DNA of 64,000 bases from Spirosoma rigui (GCF_002067135.1 NZ_CP020105.1:3162001-3226000); one strand, 5' to 3'. Positions 1 through 9,099 are shown, counted from the stretch's first letter. Made by a program: numbers and translations. The notes: generated by a model not told the origin, from the letters alone.

Positions 1-543
1 ATTCGTGCGGGTGGTCCACAGCGTCGGCTTTACGAAAATAAGCTGTACGAACGCTATGATTATCTGGTGGCTGATGGCGTTCGCAAACACCGCCTGGCCG
101 AGGACGACTGCGCCAGTGCCTACTCCGACGCGGTTTTAACCGTTTTCGATCATATCAGCAGTGGCCGTTTCGAAGGACGTTCGGAACTTAAAACGTACCT
201 GTATCAAATATTTGCAAACAAATGTGTTGACGCAATTCGAAAAAAGACGACTAATCGAAGTAGTGTCCATGATGCCTTTTCGCTCGACGACTCGCTGATG
301 CAGTTACCCGATGCGGCCCGCCTGGCCGTGCAGCATCTCATCGCCAAAAGTGATGTAGAAATCCTGCACCAGCATCTGAAAAACCTCGGCGACAAGTGCC
401 GCTCCATGATTCTGTTGTGGGGCGAAGGGTATTCGGACGACGAAATAGCGCAGTCGATGGACTATAATTCGGCGGCTGTGGCTAAAACCAGCCGTCTGCG
501 CTGCTTAGACAAACTTCGCGAACGCTATCGTAACGCGCCATGA
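1..543 (+). CDS. ECF-type RNA polymerase sigma factor (5' end outside window)
   Basis: The frame is open from base 1, so the true start lies upstream; a GTG at 67 is an internal codon rather than the start. The N-terminal half contains a sigma region 2-like stretch (SELKTYLYQIFANKCVDAIR, encoded near 181-240), and the C-terminal part a region 4 helix-turn-helix (GYSDDEIAQSMDYNSAAVAK, near 427-486) with a basic tail. Such proteins direct core RNA polymerase to a small regulon and are usually held by a membrane anti-sigma factor. The stop overlaps the next start by 4 bases (ATGA at 540), which indicates translational coupling to the membrane TPR protein. The region 4 sequence is divergent, so the family is clear but the subgroup is not. 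The product probably controls its own operon, including the subtilase and CHAT genes. Confidence 0.8.
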   Translation: MRAGGPQRRLYENKLYERYDYLVADGVRKHRLAEDDCASAYSDAVLTVFDHISSGRFEGRSELKTYLYQIFANKCVDAIRKKTTNRSSVHDAFSLDDSLMQLPDAARLAVQHLIAKSDVEILHQHLKNLGDKCRSMILLWGEGYSDDEIAQSMDYNSAAVAKTSRLRCLDKLRERYRNAP

Positions 544-1325
544 ACAACGATCTGGAAACGATTGAAAATTACCTGACGGGTCAGCTCTCCGACGAGGCCC
601 GCGCTCAGTTTGAAACTACCCTCCGCACCGATCCGGCGGTGGCCGACGCACTGGCTTTCTACGTGCTGGCTCAGCATACCGCTAAAGTGGATGCCCTGAG
701 CCAGCGCCGTGATGAACTGGATGCCTTGTATAAACGCTCCCGGCCAGTGTCGGATACGACCACAAATCACGTACCGGTACTGGCCCCCGCATCAAATCGC
801 CGGCTGTGGAGCGTGCCCATGCGCTGGGTAGCTGCGGCTAGTGTGCTGTTACTGCTTGGACTGGGCTGGTACTTCTTCCGGATTAGCAACGCGCAGGATG
901 CTACCCAACTGGCCGATGCCTACGTTACCCGTACCTATGGGCAGCTGAGTACAACCATGGGCGGTACTGCTGCCGATAAACTGACCCAGGGAATTGGACT
1001 GTATAACGAGGGGAAATTTGCCGAAGCCGAAACCGCCTTTGCCGCCGTACTAACCGAGCAGCCAGATAACGACCGGGCCTTGAAATTTGCGGGTCTTGTT
1101 GCCCTGCGCCAGAAAAAGTACGACTCTGCTATTGACCGGTTTCACCAACTCAGTCAGCGTACAGACCTGGTCAGCAACGCTGGTACGTTTCTGGAAGCGA
1201 TTGCGCTCCTGCAACGGAACCGACCGATGGATAAAGGGCAGGCTAAAAAATTGCTTGAGGAGGTGATTAACAAGAACTTGGACGGCAAGAACGAGGCAAT
1301 GAAAATCATACCTCATGTAGATTAA
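540..1325 (+). CDS. Membrane anti-sigma-like protein with extracytoplasmic TPR
   Basis: 261 residues. The first 65 residues are acidic and helical and begin like many Bacteroidota anti-sigma factors (ENYLTGQLSDEARAQFETTL), although I see no zinc-binding HxxxCxxC motif. One transmembrane helix spans about residues 94-112 (WVAAASVLLLLGLGWYFF). The region after it, about 145-215, has TPR-like helices (YNEGKFAEAETAFAAVLTEQ, then QKKYDSAIDRF). A cytoplasmic sigma-binding part, one membrane crossing and a periplasmic TPR sensor part are the expected plan. It is coupled to the sigma gene by a 4-base overlap and lies 21 bases before the subtilase gene. The anti-sigma role is inferred from position and architecture; the alternative is a plain TPR membrane protein. 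Confidence 0.7.
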   Translation: MNNDLETIENYLTGQLSDEARAQFETTLRTDPAVADALAFYVLAQHTAKVDALSQRRDELDALYKRSRPVSDTTTNHVPVLAPASNRRLWSVPMRWVAAASVLLLLGLGWYFFRISNAQDATQLADAYVTRTYGQLSTTMGGTAADKLTQGIGLYNEGKFAEAETAFAAVLTEQPDNDRALKFAGLVALRQKKYDSAIDRFHQLSQRTDLVSNAGTFLEAIALLQRNRPMDKGQAKKLLEEVINKNLDGKNEAMKIIPHVD

Positions 1326-1346
1326 TGTATACCACACTCACTCTAT

Positions 1347-3056
1347 ATGGAACTCAGGAATTTTAAAATAGTTAAGCCCGTCTCAAACGTAGCTGACGAA
1401 AGGAAAGGTGATCTGGAACCGCTTCGGTGGACAATCACGCCAATACGAAATCCTGAACTAGATTGTGAGCGACTGGATCTGGAAAGACTCGAGAAGCGGG
1501 GTGTCATTCCTCCGGTCATAAAGATTGGCGGGAGACTCGTTGTCAAAAGACAGAAAATAGCTATCCTCAGCGAAGAGGAAATAAAGACGATAGGCAACAA
1601 CAGCGGGTCGAGAATAGGAAAGCGTCCGGTGAATGTACAGGTGGTTCGGGTTAGCGACTGCCCAAATCCGGCCGACGAATATGGTCGGCCAACCTTTACC
1701 GTTCTACTATCATTTGACGAGAACGCCGAAGTAGTAGCCCGGAATACGTTTACGCAAACCAATCTCGCGCCGATTACGCAGTCCAATAATTTTCTCTTGA
1801 GTGGAACATTGCCGGGCTCCAAGCCGTCGCCCCCTATTCAGGAAGACCTGATTAGTGCTACAGTGGCGGATAGCGATTTTCAATCGTCCGACCGTGTGGA
1901 TAGAGCGCAGTATCCAGAGGATGCTCAGGCTGTAGTGGCTGTCGTTGATTCTGGGGTTAAATTCGACTTAGCCAATGAGCCTAGTCAGCATCTATACGCA
2001 TATACCGACCGCCAAAACCAGTCCGTTCCGTTACAGCTGGTCCGGGGAAGAGCGGCCTGTGGTTTAAATACCGAAGGAATAGGCTATTGTGGTGTTACGG
2101 CTTACCTGGGAGTGCCGGGTTCGCCACCGGCAACAGTACCTCCTCTTTTAAACGTTTTGACCTCATTATCACGGCAACAGGTTGCCAGTAGTGCATTTGA
2201 TGACCACCGCCTGCGTACTATTTACGAAGATAGTGCCGGCAAACGATCTGACGGTATTGGTGGACGGCATGGCACATACCTGACGGCAATTATTAATCAG
2301 GAATCCGGCCGGGTTGCCGGTGTTTTACCCGTAAAAGCGTTCAACTGCGGTGGATACGGAACCCTGTTTGATGTGCTGAGTTGCCTGAACTACGTGTTGG
2401 AGCAAAAAAGGCAGGGACTTCCCATTTATGTGCTGAATGCCAGTTGGGTGGGTTCGGTCGATGACGAAGGCAAGTCGCTGCTGATCAGTAAGTTCAAGCA
2501 GTTGGAAAAGGCGGGCATCATTGTGGTGGCCGCGGCCGGTAACGAAGGTAAGGATCTGGGCCGAAACGAGCTGTTTCCGGCCCGCTACTCAGCCCTGTTA
2601 TCGAATGTGATTACTGTTACCAGTGTTGAGCCCATACTCAAGCCGGTTTTACGTAATACCGGATCGAAAAATTCAACTGGCAATGGATCGATCCATGAAG
2701 ATGAGTTGCCCCTCCTCGAATATGCCGCCATACCGAAAAGTCAGTTTGGGCTTTCGGTAAGGGGGTTTAAAGTCGTAGGAAATTTCTCGTCAACGTTCGT
2801 TTCGATCGGGGTATACGGCCGTCGCTGGTCAGGATTCAATAGTCCGTTTAATGACGGGCAAAGCGTACGCGGGACCTCATTTGCTGCGGCTTTTGTGTCC
2901 GGGCGGATAGCGGCTTACCTGCATGACAAGGGTATTGTACCCACCGCCGGTACGATGACGCAGTTGAAAAGCGAGCTGTTCGCTACGCTGACCATTACCG
3001 AAAACAGCCTGAGACAAACTGTGCAGGAAGGACGGCTACTGGTTGTAAACTCCTGA
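1347..3056 (+). CDS. S8 family (subtilisin-like) serine peptidase
   Basis: 569 residues. The S8 triad is visible: Asp201 in VVDSGVKFD, His308 in GGRHGTYL and Ser511 in RGTSFAAAFVSG, with oxyanion Asn399 in AAAGNEGK. About 190 residues of unrecognised sequence precede the catalytic domain. There is no signal peptide or hydrophobic N-terminus, so the enzyme should stay in the cytosol unless the N-terminus is unusual. The insert between Asp and His (about 107 residues) is long for a subtilase. The gene lies 21 bases after the anti-sigma-like gene and 24 bases before the CHAT gene, so all four are probably co-transcribed. Its substrate is unknown; the anti-sigma-like protein, the CHAT protein or a third target are possible. 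The catalytic call is firm, the role is not. Confidence 0.85.
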   Translation: MELRNFKIVKPVSNVADERKGDLEPLRWTITPIRNPELDCERLDLERLEKRGVIPPVIKIGGRLVVKRQKIAILSEEEIKTIGNNSGSRIGKRPVNVQVVRVSDCPNPADEYGRPTFTVLLSFDENAEVVARNTFTQTNLAPITQSNNFLLSGTLPGSKPSPPIQEDLISATVADSDFQSSDRVDRAQYPEDAQAVVAVVDSGVKFDLANEPSQHLYAYTDRQNQSVPLQLVRGRAACGLNTEGIGYCGVTAYLGVPGSPPATVPPLLNVLTSLSRQQVASSAFDDHRLRTIYEDSAGKRSDGIGGRHGTYLTAIINQESGRVAGVLPVKAFNCGGYGTLFDVLSCLNYVLEQKRQGLPIYVLNASWVGSVDDEGKSLLISKFKQLEKAGIIVVAAAGNEGKDLGRNELFPARYSALLSNVITVTSVEPILKPVLRNTGSKNSTGNGSIHEDELPLLEYAAIPKSQFGLSVRGFKVVGNFSSTFVSIGVYGRRWSGFNSPFNDGQSVRGTSFAAAFVSGRIAAYLHDKGIVPTAGTMTQLKSELFATLTITENSLRQTVQEGRLLVVNS

Positions 3057-3080
3057 GTAAGGATAACACAAGGCTTAACT

Positions 3081-5858
3081 ATGTGGACAAAGCGTCTGGC
3101 GCTCTGTGTTGTGGTTTTGTTGCCCCTATCGGGAGCAGCCCAGTGCCCTGCGGTCTATGAATTTGCCGCAACGCTGAGCGCTATTCATAAACAACCTATT
3201 CTGGAGCAGGAGCAGCCGTTGGTCGCCTGGCGCAGCCGCTGGGACCAGTGCGGGTACAAACAGGATTCTACCTACGTAAAAGCCCTTCTTCAGACAGGAC
3301 AGGTTTTTCACGCAAAAGACGCGCTACCAGCGGCTATTAAAGTCGTTCAGCAGGCGATTAGGCTGTGTCAATCAAATAAAACCACTCGTGTCGCCGATCT
3401 GGCCAAAGCCTGGTATCGCCTGGGGGTACTGTATACCTACCAGGACCAGATTGCGCAGGCGACCAGCGCCCTTAGACAGGCTGTGGCCGTTGGTACTACC
3501 GATCCATTGTCGTCAAACTGGGTTAGTAATGCACATCTGTATCTCGCATACGCCTGCGAAACGGCGGGTGATTTTCAGCAGACACTAGTACACGCTGACC
3601 TGGGTATCCCGATTGCAATCCGGCTGGGCAACAAACCGCTGGCTGCCAATTTGCTACGTCAAAAGGCGCAGGCGCTGAGTTCGCTGCTGGACTATACAAA
3701 AGCGCAGCTGGCTATTGAGCAGGCAATTCAGCTCATTCACGATGAGGATGAACTAAAACAGGCACTGGTTGACGATTATAGCTTGCTAAGCCTTGTTTTG
3801 GGGTATAAGCACCAGTATCGTCAAGCCATAAAATACGCACAGTTTAGCTTCAATCTGTCGAAACGACTTCAGTACTACGAAACCCCTAACCTGGCTATCC
3901 GGCTGGGATTCTTATACGCAGAGATAGGTGAATACAGTCAGGCTATCCGGCATTGCCAGTACGGTATTAATGCGAGTGACGATGGGTTCGTGAAAGCTGT
4001 GGGACTGGACATGATGGGTACCGTCTTTCGGCGGCAGGCGCAGTTTGATAAAGCACTTTCGTTATACCAGCAGGGTATGCTAACAGTGCCGATTGCCTTC
4101 AGGGAACAGGCTGTAACAAAAAATCCGGCCGCTTTTCAGCTACGTCTGACAGAACATAAAGGTATTCTGCTTGATCTCCTGCAGGATAAAGCCGACACCT
4201 GGCTTAGTTATGCCCGGACCACGGGTAACAACCGAAAGCACCTGCAGCACGCCCTGGAAACGTACCGGCTAGCCGACCAGATGATTGATTACATGCGCTG
4301 GGACCAATCGGCTCAGGAGTCGAAGCTGTACTGGCGGCAGAAAACGCGCGGTATATACGAGCGGGCGATCGAAACCTGCTACCGGCTTGGCGATACGGAT
4401 CAGGCGTTTCATTTTTTTGAGAAGAGCCGGGCGGCCATGCTGGCCGACAAACTCAACGAACTGGGTGCGCGGCAGCAACTCGCCCCGGATCTGGCCCGTC
4501 AGGAAGAAAAACTGCGGAAGGCGGTTAGTGAGCAGCAGGCAAAACTGGCTGGTACGAAACCCACTAGCACAGCCTACACCAGTAGCCAGTCGGTACTGCT
4601 TGCCCGGCAGGATCAGCTCGATAATTTTCACCGGCAGCTGGAAAAGACCAACCCGGCCTACTATGGCTACAAGTACGATAGCACCGTTACGTCAATTGTC
4701 GATCTGCAGCGGTACCTCAGCGGCCAGCGCGCTTCGTTCGTGACGTATTTTGAAGGAGACAGTGCCCTGTATGTGCTGGGCATAACCCCCAATAACGTCG
4801 TGTTCCAGCGCAAACCGGTGGGAGCGTATCGACAGACGGTACGACCCTTTATGAGCCTGCTCGCCGACCCGGACGCCATGAACCGCACGGCCAGCCTGGC
4901 CCGGTTCACAACGCTGGGTAACATCCTTTATAAACAGCTGCTGGCACCGGTGCGGGTACCCGCTGGCCGGGTAATCGTTTCGCCCGATGGATCGCTGATC
5001 CCTTTCGAAACCCTGAGCCGATCGGCCAGCCAGCCCGATTACCTCGTGAAGAGCTACGCGTTTAGTTATGCCTACTCTGCCCATTTGTTGCTCAGGAAAG
5101 CGGTCGAACCGGGCCAGCCAGCCGCCTACGGTGCGGGCGATTTTCTGGGCGTCGCTCCCGTATCGTTCGCTCCGCGTCTGGGGCAGGTGACGCTCGCTGG
5201 ATCGGATGAGGCCCTTGATCCCATTGCCGACCGGTTTGGCACGGCTACGGTGCTGACGCGCAACGCAGCTACGCGCAGTGCTTTCCTGGCCGACGTTCCG
5301 GACTACCGGGTCATCCACCTCTTTACCCATGCGACCGCCGACACCACCGGCCAGGAACCGACCCTGTATTTTGCCGACTCAACCCTGCGACTCTCCGATC
5401 TGGGTGATGGAGTGCTCCGAAACGCGCAGCTTGTCGTGCTGGCAGCCTGCAAAACCGGCGTCGGTGCTATTCAGCGCGGGGAGGGAGTGTTCAGCCTCGC
5501 CCGCGGCTTTTCAGCGCTGGGTGTCCCCAGTGTGCTCACTACGTTATGGAGCGTTCAGAACGAAGCAACGTACCGCCTGACGGACAGCTTTTACCGCTAT
5601 CTGGATCAGGGTCTGCCCAAAGACATTGCGCTTCAACGGGCCAAACAGGATTGGCTGACTGCTGCCGAGGGTGTTAACCAACTGCCTACCTACTGGGCGG
5701 GGCTGATCCTGATTGGTGATACGAAGCCCTTCGAACGTCCCACCCGCTGGCCCTGGGTAGCGGGTGGCGCGGTGCTCCTGCTGATTGCGGGTGGGCTGGG
5801 CTGGTGGCATCGAAAACGGCCCAGCCTGCCGATACTCTCCCTGCCGCGGTTCTCCTGA
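3081..5858 (+). CDS. TPR-CHAT (caspase-like) protein, secreted and membrane-anchored
   Basis: 925 residues. A signal peptide (MWTKRLALCVVVLLPLSGAAQ) is followed by about 400 residues of TPR-like helical repeats, a basic helical stretch, and a CHAT domain from roughly residue 560 to 880. The caspase-type dyad is His750 in HLFTHATAD and Cys790 in VLAACKTGVG, followed by the usual GEGVFSLARGFSALG block and a TTLWSV strand. A final transmembrane helix (about 893-913) and a short basic tail follow. With both signal peptide and C-terminal anchor, the CHAT domain is predicted to face the periplasm. CHAT proteins are cysteine peptidases of the caspase/separase clan and often act in conflict or programmed-death systems, including the TPR-CHAT partner of type III-E CRISPR. 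Here it is the last gene of a sigma/anti-sigma/subtilase operon. The substrate is unknown. Confidence 0.88.
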   Translation: MWTKRLALCVVVLLPLSGAAQCPAVYEFAATLSAIHKQPILEQEQPLVAWRSRWDQCGYKQDSTYVKALLQTGQVFHAKDALPAAIKVVQQAIRLCQSNKTTRVADLAKAWYRLGVLYTYQDQIAQATSALRQAVAVGTTDPLSSNWVSNAHLYLAYACETAGDFQQTLVHADLGIPIAIRLGNKPLAANLLRQKAQALSSLLDYTKAQLAIEQAIQLIHDEDELKQALVDDYSLLSLVLGYKHQYRQAIKYAQFSFNLSKRLQYYETPNLAIRLGFLYAEIGEYSQAIRHCQYGINASDDGFVKAVGLDMMGTVFRRQAQFDKALSLYQQGMLTVPIAFREQAVTKNPAAFQLRLTEHKGILLDLLQDKADTWLSYARTTGNNRKHLQHALETYRLADQMIDYMRWDQSAQESKLYWRQKTRGIYERAIETCYRLGDTDQAFHFFEKSRAAMLADKLNELGARQQLAPDLARQEEKLRKAVSEQQAKLAGTKPTSTAYTSSQSVLLARQDQLDNFHRQLEKTNPAYYGYKYDSTVTSIVDLQRYLSGQRASFVTYFEGDSALYVLGITPNNVVFQRKPVGAYRQTVRPFMSLLADPDAMNRTASLARFTTLGNILYKQLLAPVRVPAGRVIVSPDGSLIPFETLSRSASQPDYLVKSYAFSYAYSAHLLLRKAVEPGQPAAYGAGDFLGVAPVSFAPRLGQVTLAGSDEALDPIADRFGTATVLTRNAATRSAFLADVPDYRVIHLFTHATADTTGQEPTLYFADSTLRLSDLGDGVLRNAQLVVLAACKTGVGAIQRGEGVFSLARGFSALGVPSVLTTLWSVQNEATYRLTDSFYRYLDQGLPKDIALQRAKQDWLTAAEGVNQLPTYWAGLILIGDTKPFERPTRWPWVAGGAVLLLIAGGLGWWHRKRPSLPILSLPRFS

Positions 5859-5876
5859 CCGGGATGTGGGCTTGGT

Positions 5877-6473
5877 CTAGCGGGTGTGGCTGTGGTTACG
5901 GCTACCAGCCGGTTTCGCCAGTAAATCGAACGTTAGCGTGAAGTCATTTCTGATCGCCTGGTCGCCCAGGTCGGTGAAGAAACTGGACGAATTGTAGCGA
6001 ATCCCATACTGCGTGCGGTCGACGATGGCCTTTCCTTTGATGCGCACACCCGCACTGGTCTGGCTGATTCCTACCGGAAACGTAATTGACCGGGTAACAC
6101 CCTTGATGGTAAGTTGCCCCGTAGCAGTCGTTCCCGCCAGTGTACGTAGCGTGAAGGTAGCCTGCGGAAAGCGGGCTACGTCGAAAAAAGCATCGCTCCG
6201 GAGGTGTTCCTGCATTTGTTTGTTCTCGTGCTGAATGGTCGTCATCGCCATTGTTAGGGTGGCACTCCTGAGCTGCGCGCCAGACATAGTCAAGTGACCG
6301 CTGGCCACCTGAATAGAGCCGGTGGGTGCCCACGAACCAACCTCGGCGTAGCCAGTCCAGCTGAGTTGACTGGCCGCCGGATCAATCGTAAAGGATTGAC
6401 TTTTCGCCACCGTACCGGTCATAATAGACAGTAGCAGCGCGCACGCGCTGGTGAGAAGCGTTTTCATAAGCAT
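5877..6473 (-). CDS. YceI family periplasmic protein
   Basis: 198 residues with a signal peptide ending near AKSQS. The mature part matches the YceI lipocalin-like barrel: it opens with FTIDPAASQLSWTGYAEVG, has TLTMAMTTIQHENKQMQEHLRSD in the middle, then GQLTIKGVTRSITFPV and a closing strand near NDFTLTFDLLAK. YceI proteins bind isoprenoid-like lipids in the periplasm. The start at 6473 gives MLMKTLL; the second ATG at 6467 gives a cleaner signal peptide and may be the real one. It converges with the CHAT gene, 18 bases apart. Confidence 0.88.
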   Translation of the reverse strand: MLMKTLLTSACALLLSIMTGTVAKSQSFTIDPAASQLSWTGYAEVGSWAPTGSIQVASGHLTMSGAQLRSATLTMAMTTIQHENKQMQEHLRSDAFFDVARFPQATFTLRTLAGTTATGQLTIKGVTRSITFPVGISQTSAGVRIKGKAIVDRTQYGIRYNSSSFFTDLGDQAIRNDFTLTFDLLAKPAGSRNHSHTR

Positions 6474-6495
6474 TGGCTATTGGGAATGAACTGAT

Positions 6496-6990
6496 TTATA
6501 GACTGGTTTTGCCTTCGGTTTCAATCAGGCCGTAGCCTTTGTAGCGTTTTCCGGTGCGGTCGCGGGCAATGACGTACCAGAGGGCGTCACCTCCGTAAAG
6601 CTGTTTGCCGAACCGCCAGTTTTTGCCGAAGGTGTAGGTTTGCTCTTTTCTGAGCAGCCCATTCGGGCAGTTGAATTTCTCGGCGAAGAGCGCAACATCT
6701 AGTTGCATATTCGGATGCCAGCCGGTCGAGTCATACCAGATAAAACTCCCTGCTTCAATCAGTTCCAGATCGCCTACTTCGGCGCGGACCATTGTCGCGT
6801 GTTTCCACCGGTATATGTCACCTTCCAGCACTGGAACGCAGGGGTTGTTAGTATGCCAAAGGGTGAGCCCCACAGGCAGCGAGCGAAGCTTGTCGGGCAG
6901 AAGCCGACGTTTGTCAGACCAGCCGGTCTGGCTTTGGGCGGTGGCGAAGGTGCCAATCAGGCAGGTGGCCAGGATGAAAAGAGTACGCAT
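6496..6990 (-). CDS. Secreted hypothetical protein
   Basis: 164 residues when started at the ATG at 6990 (MRTLFILATCLIGTFATAQ), which gives a clear signal peptide; the open frame runs further upstream but that part is low-complexity and lacks family character. The mature protein has many aromatic residues (WHTNNPCVPVLEGDIYRWKH, then WRFGKQLYGGDALWYVIARD) and two cysteines that could pair. I do not recognise the family. It lies 22 bases upstream of the yceI-like gene on the same strand, so co-transcription is likely, and it follows the AraC-type regulator at a distance of about 100 bases. Confidence 0.6.
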   Translation of the reverse strand: MRTLFILATCLIGTFATAQSQTGWSDKRRLLPDKLRSLPVGLTLWHTNNPCVPVLEGDIYRWKHATMVRAEVGDLELIEAGSFIWYDSTGWHPNMQLDVALFAEKFNCPNGLLRKEQTYTFGKNWRFGKQLYGGDALWYVIARDRTGKRYKGYGLIETEGKTSL

Positions 6991-7093
6991 CGTTGGAACG
7001 GGTTTGATTCGTTTGAACGATGCAAAGGTGAGAGCCAGACAGGCCCTGATCGCCCCAAAACCGGAATGGGACGTCCCAACGGATGATTTGGGC

Positions 7094-8209
7094 CTAGTCG
7101 ATTCCGGCAAATTCGCGGGGCGACTGACCGGTGTGCTGGCGGAAGATCCGGTTAAACGTTGTTTTCGAATTAAAGCCCGATTCCAAGGCAATACCGAGTA
7201 AGGTCAGGCGAGCCGTGTCGTTGCTGCGAAGTCGCTGCTTCACCTCGTTGACGCGAAAGTCGTTGACAAAGTCATTGAATGACTGCCCGATACCCGTATT
7301 GATCACCTGCGAAACGACTTTCGGATTCAACGCCACGTGCTGCGCCAGTTCGGTCAGGGTAAGCGTCGGGTTGAGGTACAACTTATCGACGGTCATAGCC
7401 CGCCGGATACGTTCGATGTGTTCAGGATTGATGTCCGCTACTACCTTCGCCGATGGGGAGGGCAGATCGGCAGGAGGCTCATCCTGAAACGAAACGGTTC
7501 CCAGGCTGCTCTGTTGCAAGCCTCCTACGCCCAGCGCGATCAGGAACAGACCCAGCAGCCAATAGGAATGATCATACTGGTAAAAACTGTCGAAAAAGTC
7601 ACGCAGGATAAGCTCAACGGCCCACTGACCGCAGACCACAGCCAGGATCAGCAGCAGCAGCTGTAGCCAGCGCAGGGTTAACCGGCTCGTTTCCGAGAAA
7701 TTCTCCTCGACATACCGGCTATAATGCCGCAGCAGCCGCAGCGAGGCAATCAGGTATCCCAGCAGGGAGAGCCACGTTCCGTCGAACTCGATACTGTAGG
7801 TAACCGGGTTATGAACAGTAGCCCAGAACCAGTTGCGAAATTCGTAGGATTGAAGCGTCAGGAATCCGTAAAGAAGCGCCTGAATGGCCACGGGCAGGAA
7901 ATGCAGCCAGTGTTTCCGCTCAAACCGAAACGCGTTGTTGGTCAGGCTCCTGACGTAAAAGTAGATAAGTGGGCCAAAAGCGAAGGAGTAAAAAATGGGC
8001 AGAAAGTACAGGTTCGCATTTTGACCGTACAGCCCCGATACCCGAAAGAAACCGTCGATCTGCCAGCACGAGATGGCCGCCATGAGTCCGGCTAGAAACC
8101 GGTTGGCCTGCCGGTTCCGGGAGGAGAACCAGAGCAGACCGGCCGAGAAAAAACCGACGTTGATGATCATCATCGCCAGTACAACCTCGAATGTGAACCG
8201 GATCTGCAT
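7094..8209 (-). CDS. Membrane-anchored AraC-family transcriptional regulator
   Basis: 371 residues. The N-terminal 230 residues hold about seven hydrophobic helices (for example VVLAMMIINVGFFSAGLLWF and LTLRWLQLLLLILAVVCGQW). A linker is followed by an AraC/XylS DNA-binding domain of about 100 residues at the C-terminus, with two helix-turn-helix units: LTLTELAQHVALNPKVVSQV and LLGIALESGFNSKTTFNRIF, then RQHTGQSPREFAG. This architecture is common in Bacteroidota, where a membrane sensor domain is fused directly to the DNA-binding domain. The ligand is unknown. The neighbouring yceI and secreted-protein genes are possible targets because they lie directly downstream on the same strand. Confidence 0.87.
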   Translation of the reverse strand: MQIRFTFEVVLAMMIINVGFFSAGLLWFSSRNRQANRFLAGLMAAISCWQIDGFFRVSGLYGQNANLYFLPIFYSFAFGPLIYFYVRSLTNNAFRFERKHWLHFLPVAIQALLYGFLTLQSYEFRNWFWATVHNPVTYSIEFDGTWLSLLGYLIASLRLLRHYSRYVEENFSETSRLTLRWLQLLLLILAVVCGQWAVELILRDFFDSFYQYDHSYWLLGLFLIALGVGGLQQSSLGTVSFQDEPPADLPSPSAKVVADINPEHIERIRRAMTVDKLYLNPTLTLTELAQHVALNPKVVSQVINTGIGQSFNDFVNDFRVNEVKQRLRSNDTARLTLLGIALESGFNSKTTFNRIFRQHTGQSPREFAGID

Positions 8210-8213
8210 GCCC

Positions 8214-8831
8214 TTAGCCGCTTATGGTCATGGCTTTGCTGAGCCTGAATACTTCGTTCAGGCATTTTGCCGTGAGTACGGCATCTTCCAGGGCATTGTG
8301 AAAACCATCTTCCCGCGTAAAGCCGAAGTACCCCGCAATGGCGGTCAGGCTCAGCCGGTCGGGCGTTTTTCGGCCATTGGCTTTCAGTACGCTGAAGGTG
8401 AAGTAACCCAGCGTGTGCAAATCGAGCAGCACGCGTGAATAAGGCCATTTCATTTTTTCGTATCGGTATGCTTCTTTCAGAAAGTTGATGTCGTTGATAA
8501 CGCTCTGTCCGCAAATGATCACGTCGCGCAGATACGGTGTCCGGTCCAGCTGGCCTTTGGGAACCCGTAGTCCCAGCTGCGTGCAGATCCAGTCTTCGAG
8601 TTCGGGCAGGACGTCATAAATCATGGGGGCATCTTCCAGATCGGCCAGCGACAGGTTATGGATTTTCTCGGACGAAGACGAGAACGCTTCTTTGTTTTCG
8701 GGGTATACATTGGTCAGATACTGGCCTTTTTCGACCCAGTTGTCGTCGAAAAGCACTGCGCCGATCTGAATAATCTCGTTGTAGTCCGGCTCCGGGCCGG
8801 TCATCTCAAGGTCAAGTACTAAATAAGGCAT
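8214..8831 (-). CDS. DEDDh 3'-5' exonuclease domain protein
   Basis: 205 residues, a single exonuclease domain. Motif Exo I is LVLDLEMTGPEP (Asp and Glu), Exo II lies in VINDINFLKEAY (Asp), and Exo III is HNALEDAVLTAKCL (His and Asp), so all DEDDh residues are present. The family includes the DNA polymerase III epsilon proofreading subunit and RNase T-like or ExoI-like enzymes; a standalone domain of this size cannot be assigned to DNA or RNA from sequence alone. It ends 4 bases before the start of the AraC-type regulator on the same strand, so the two may be co-transcribed. The divergent CvfB gene starts about 300 bases away. Confidence 0.85.
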   Translation of the reverse strand: MPYLVLDLEMTGPEPDYNEIIQIGAVLFDDNWVEKGQYLTNVYPENKEAFSSSSEKIHNLSLADLEDAPMIYDVLPELEDWICTQLGLRVPKGQLDRTPYLRDVIICGQSVINDINFLKEAYRYEKMKWPYSRVLLDLHTLGYFTFSVLKANGRKTPDRLSLTAIAGYFGFTREDGFHNALEDAVLTAKCLNEVFRLSKAMTISG

Positions 8832-8965
8832 AAAACGAAGTTAATGAATGCACCCCCAATGCTACTGGATTTAATCGGAAACATAAAGTGAAAAATAGCG
8901 AATCAGTTTTTCGGTCGCGCAACAAAACGGGGGTGTTCGCCGTTCTACTGTCAACTGCTTCACTA

Positions 8966-8999
8966 AAGCTCCGACAGATTAGCTGCCGGGGCTTTTTTT
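8966..8999 (+). terminator. Rho-independent terminator-like hairpin
   Basis: A stem of about 10 pairs (8966-8975 with 8985-8994, including G-U pairs and one A-C mismatch), a 9-base loop and a run of T to 8999. It reads on the plus strand, yet no plus-strand gene lies upstream; the nearest genes diverge from this region. It could end a small RNA, or protect the CvfB promoter from read-through. Confidence 0.6.
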
Positions 9000-9099
9000 G
9001 TTCCAATCGGTGAAACCGGACAAAGCGGCCTGGTTGGACGTAATGGGTGAACTTCGGCGTTCCGGAGCGGAGAAAAAGCCGGGTCGGCTCATTTATCGC

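Noticed and set aside
6671..7201. Plus-strand frames across the secreted-protein gene and AraC-type regulator
   Set aside because: They run opposite to genes with signal peptide and HTH motifs and have no conserved features.
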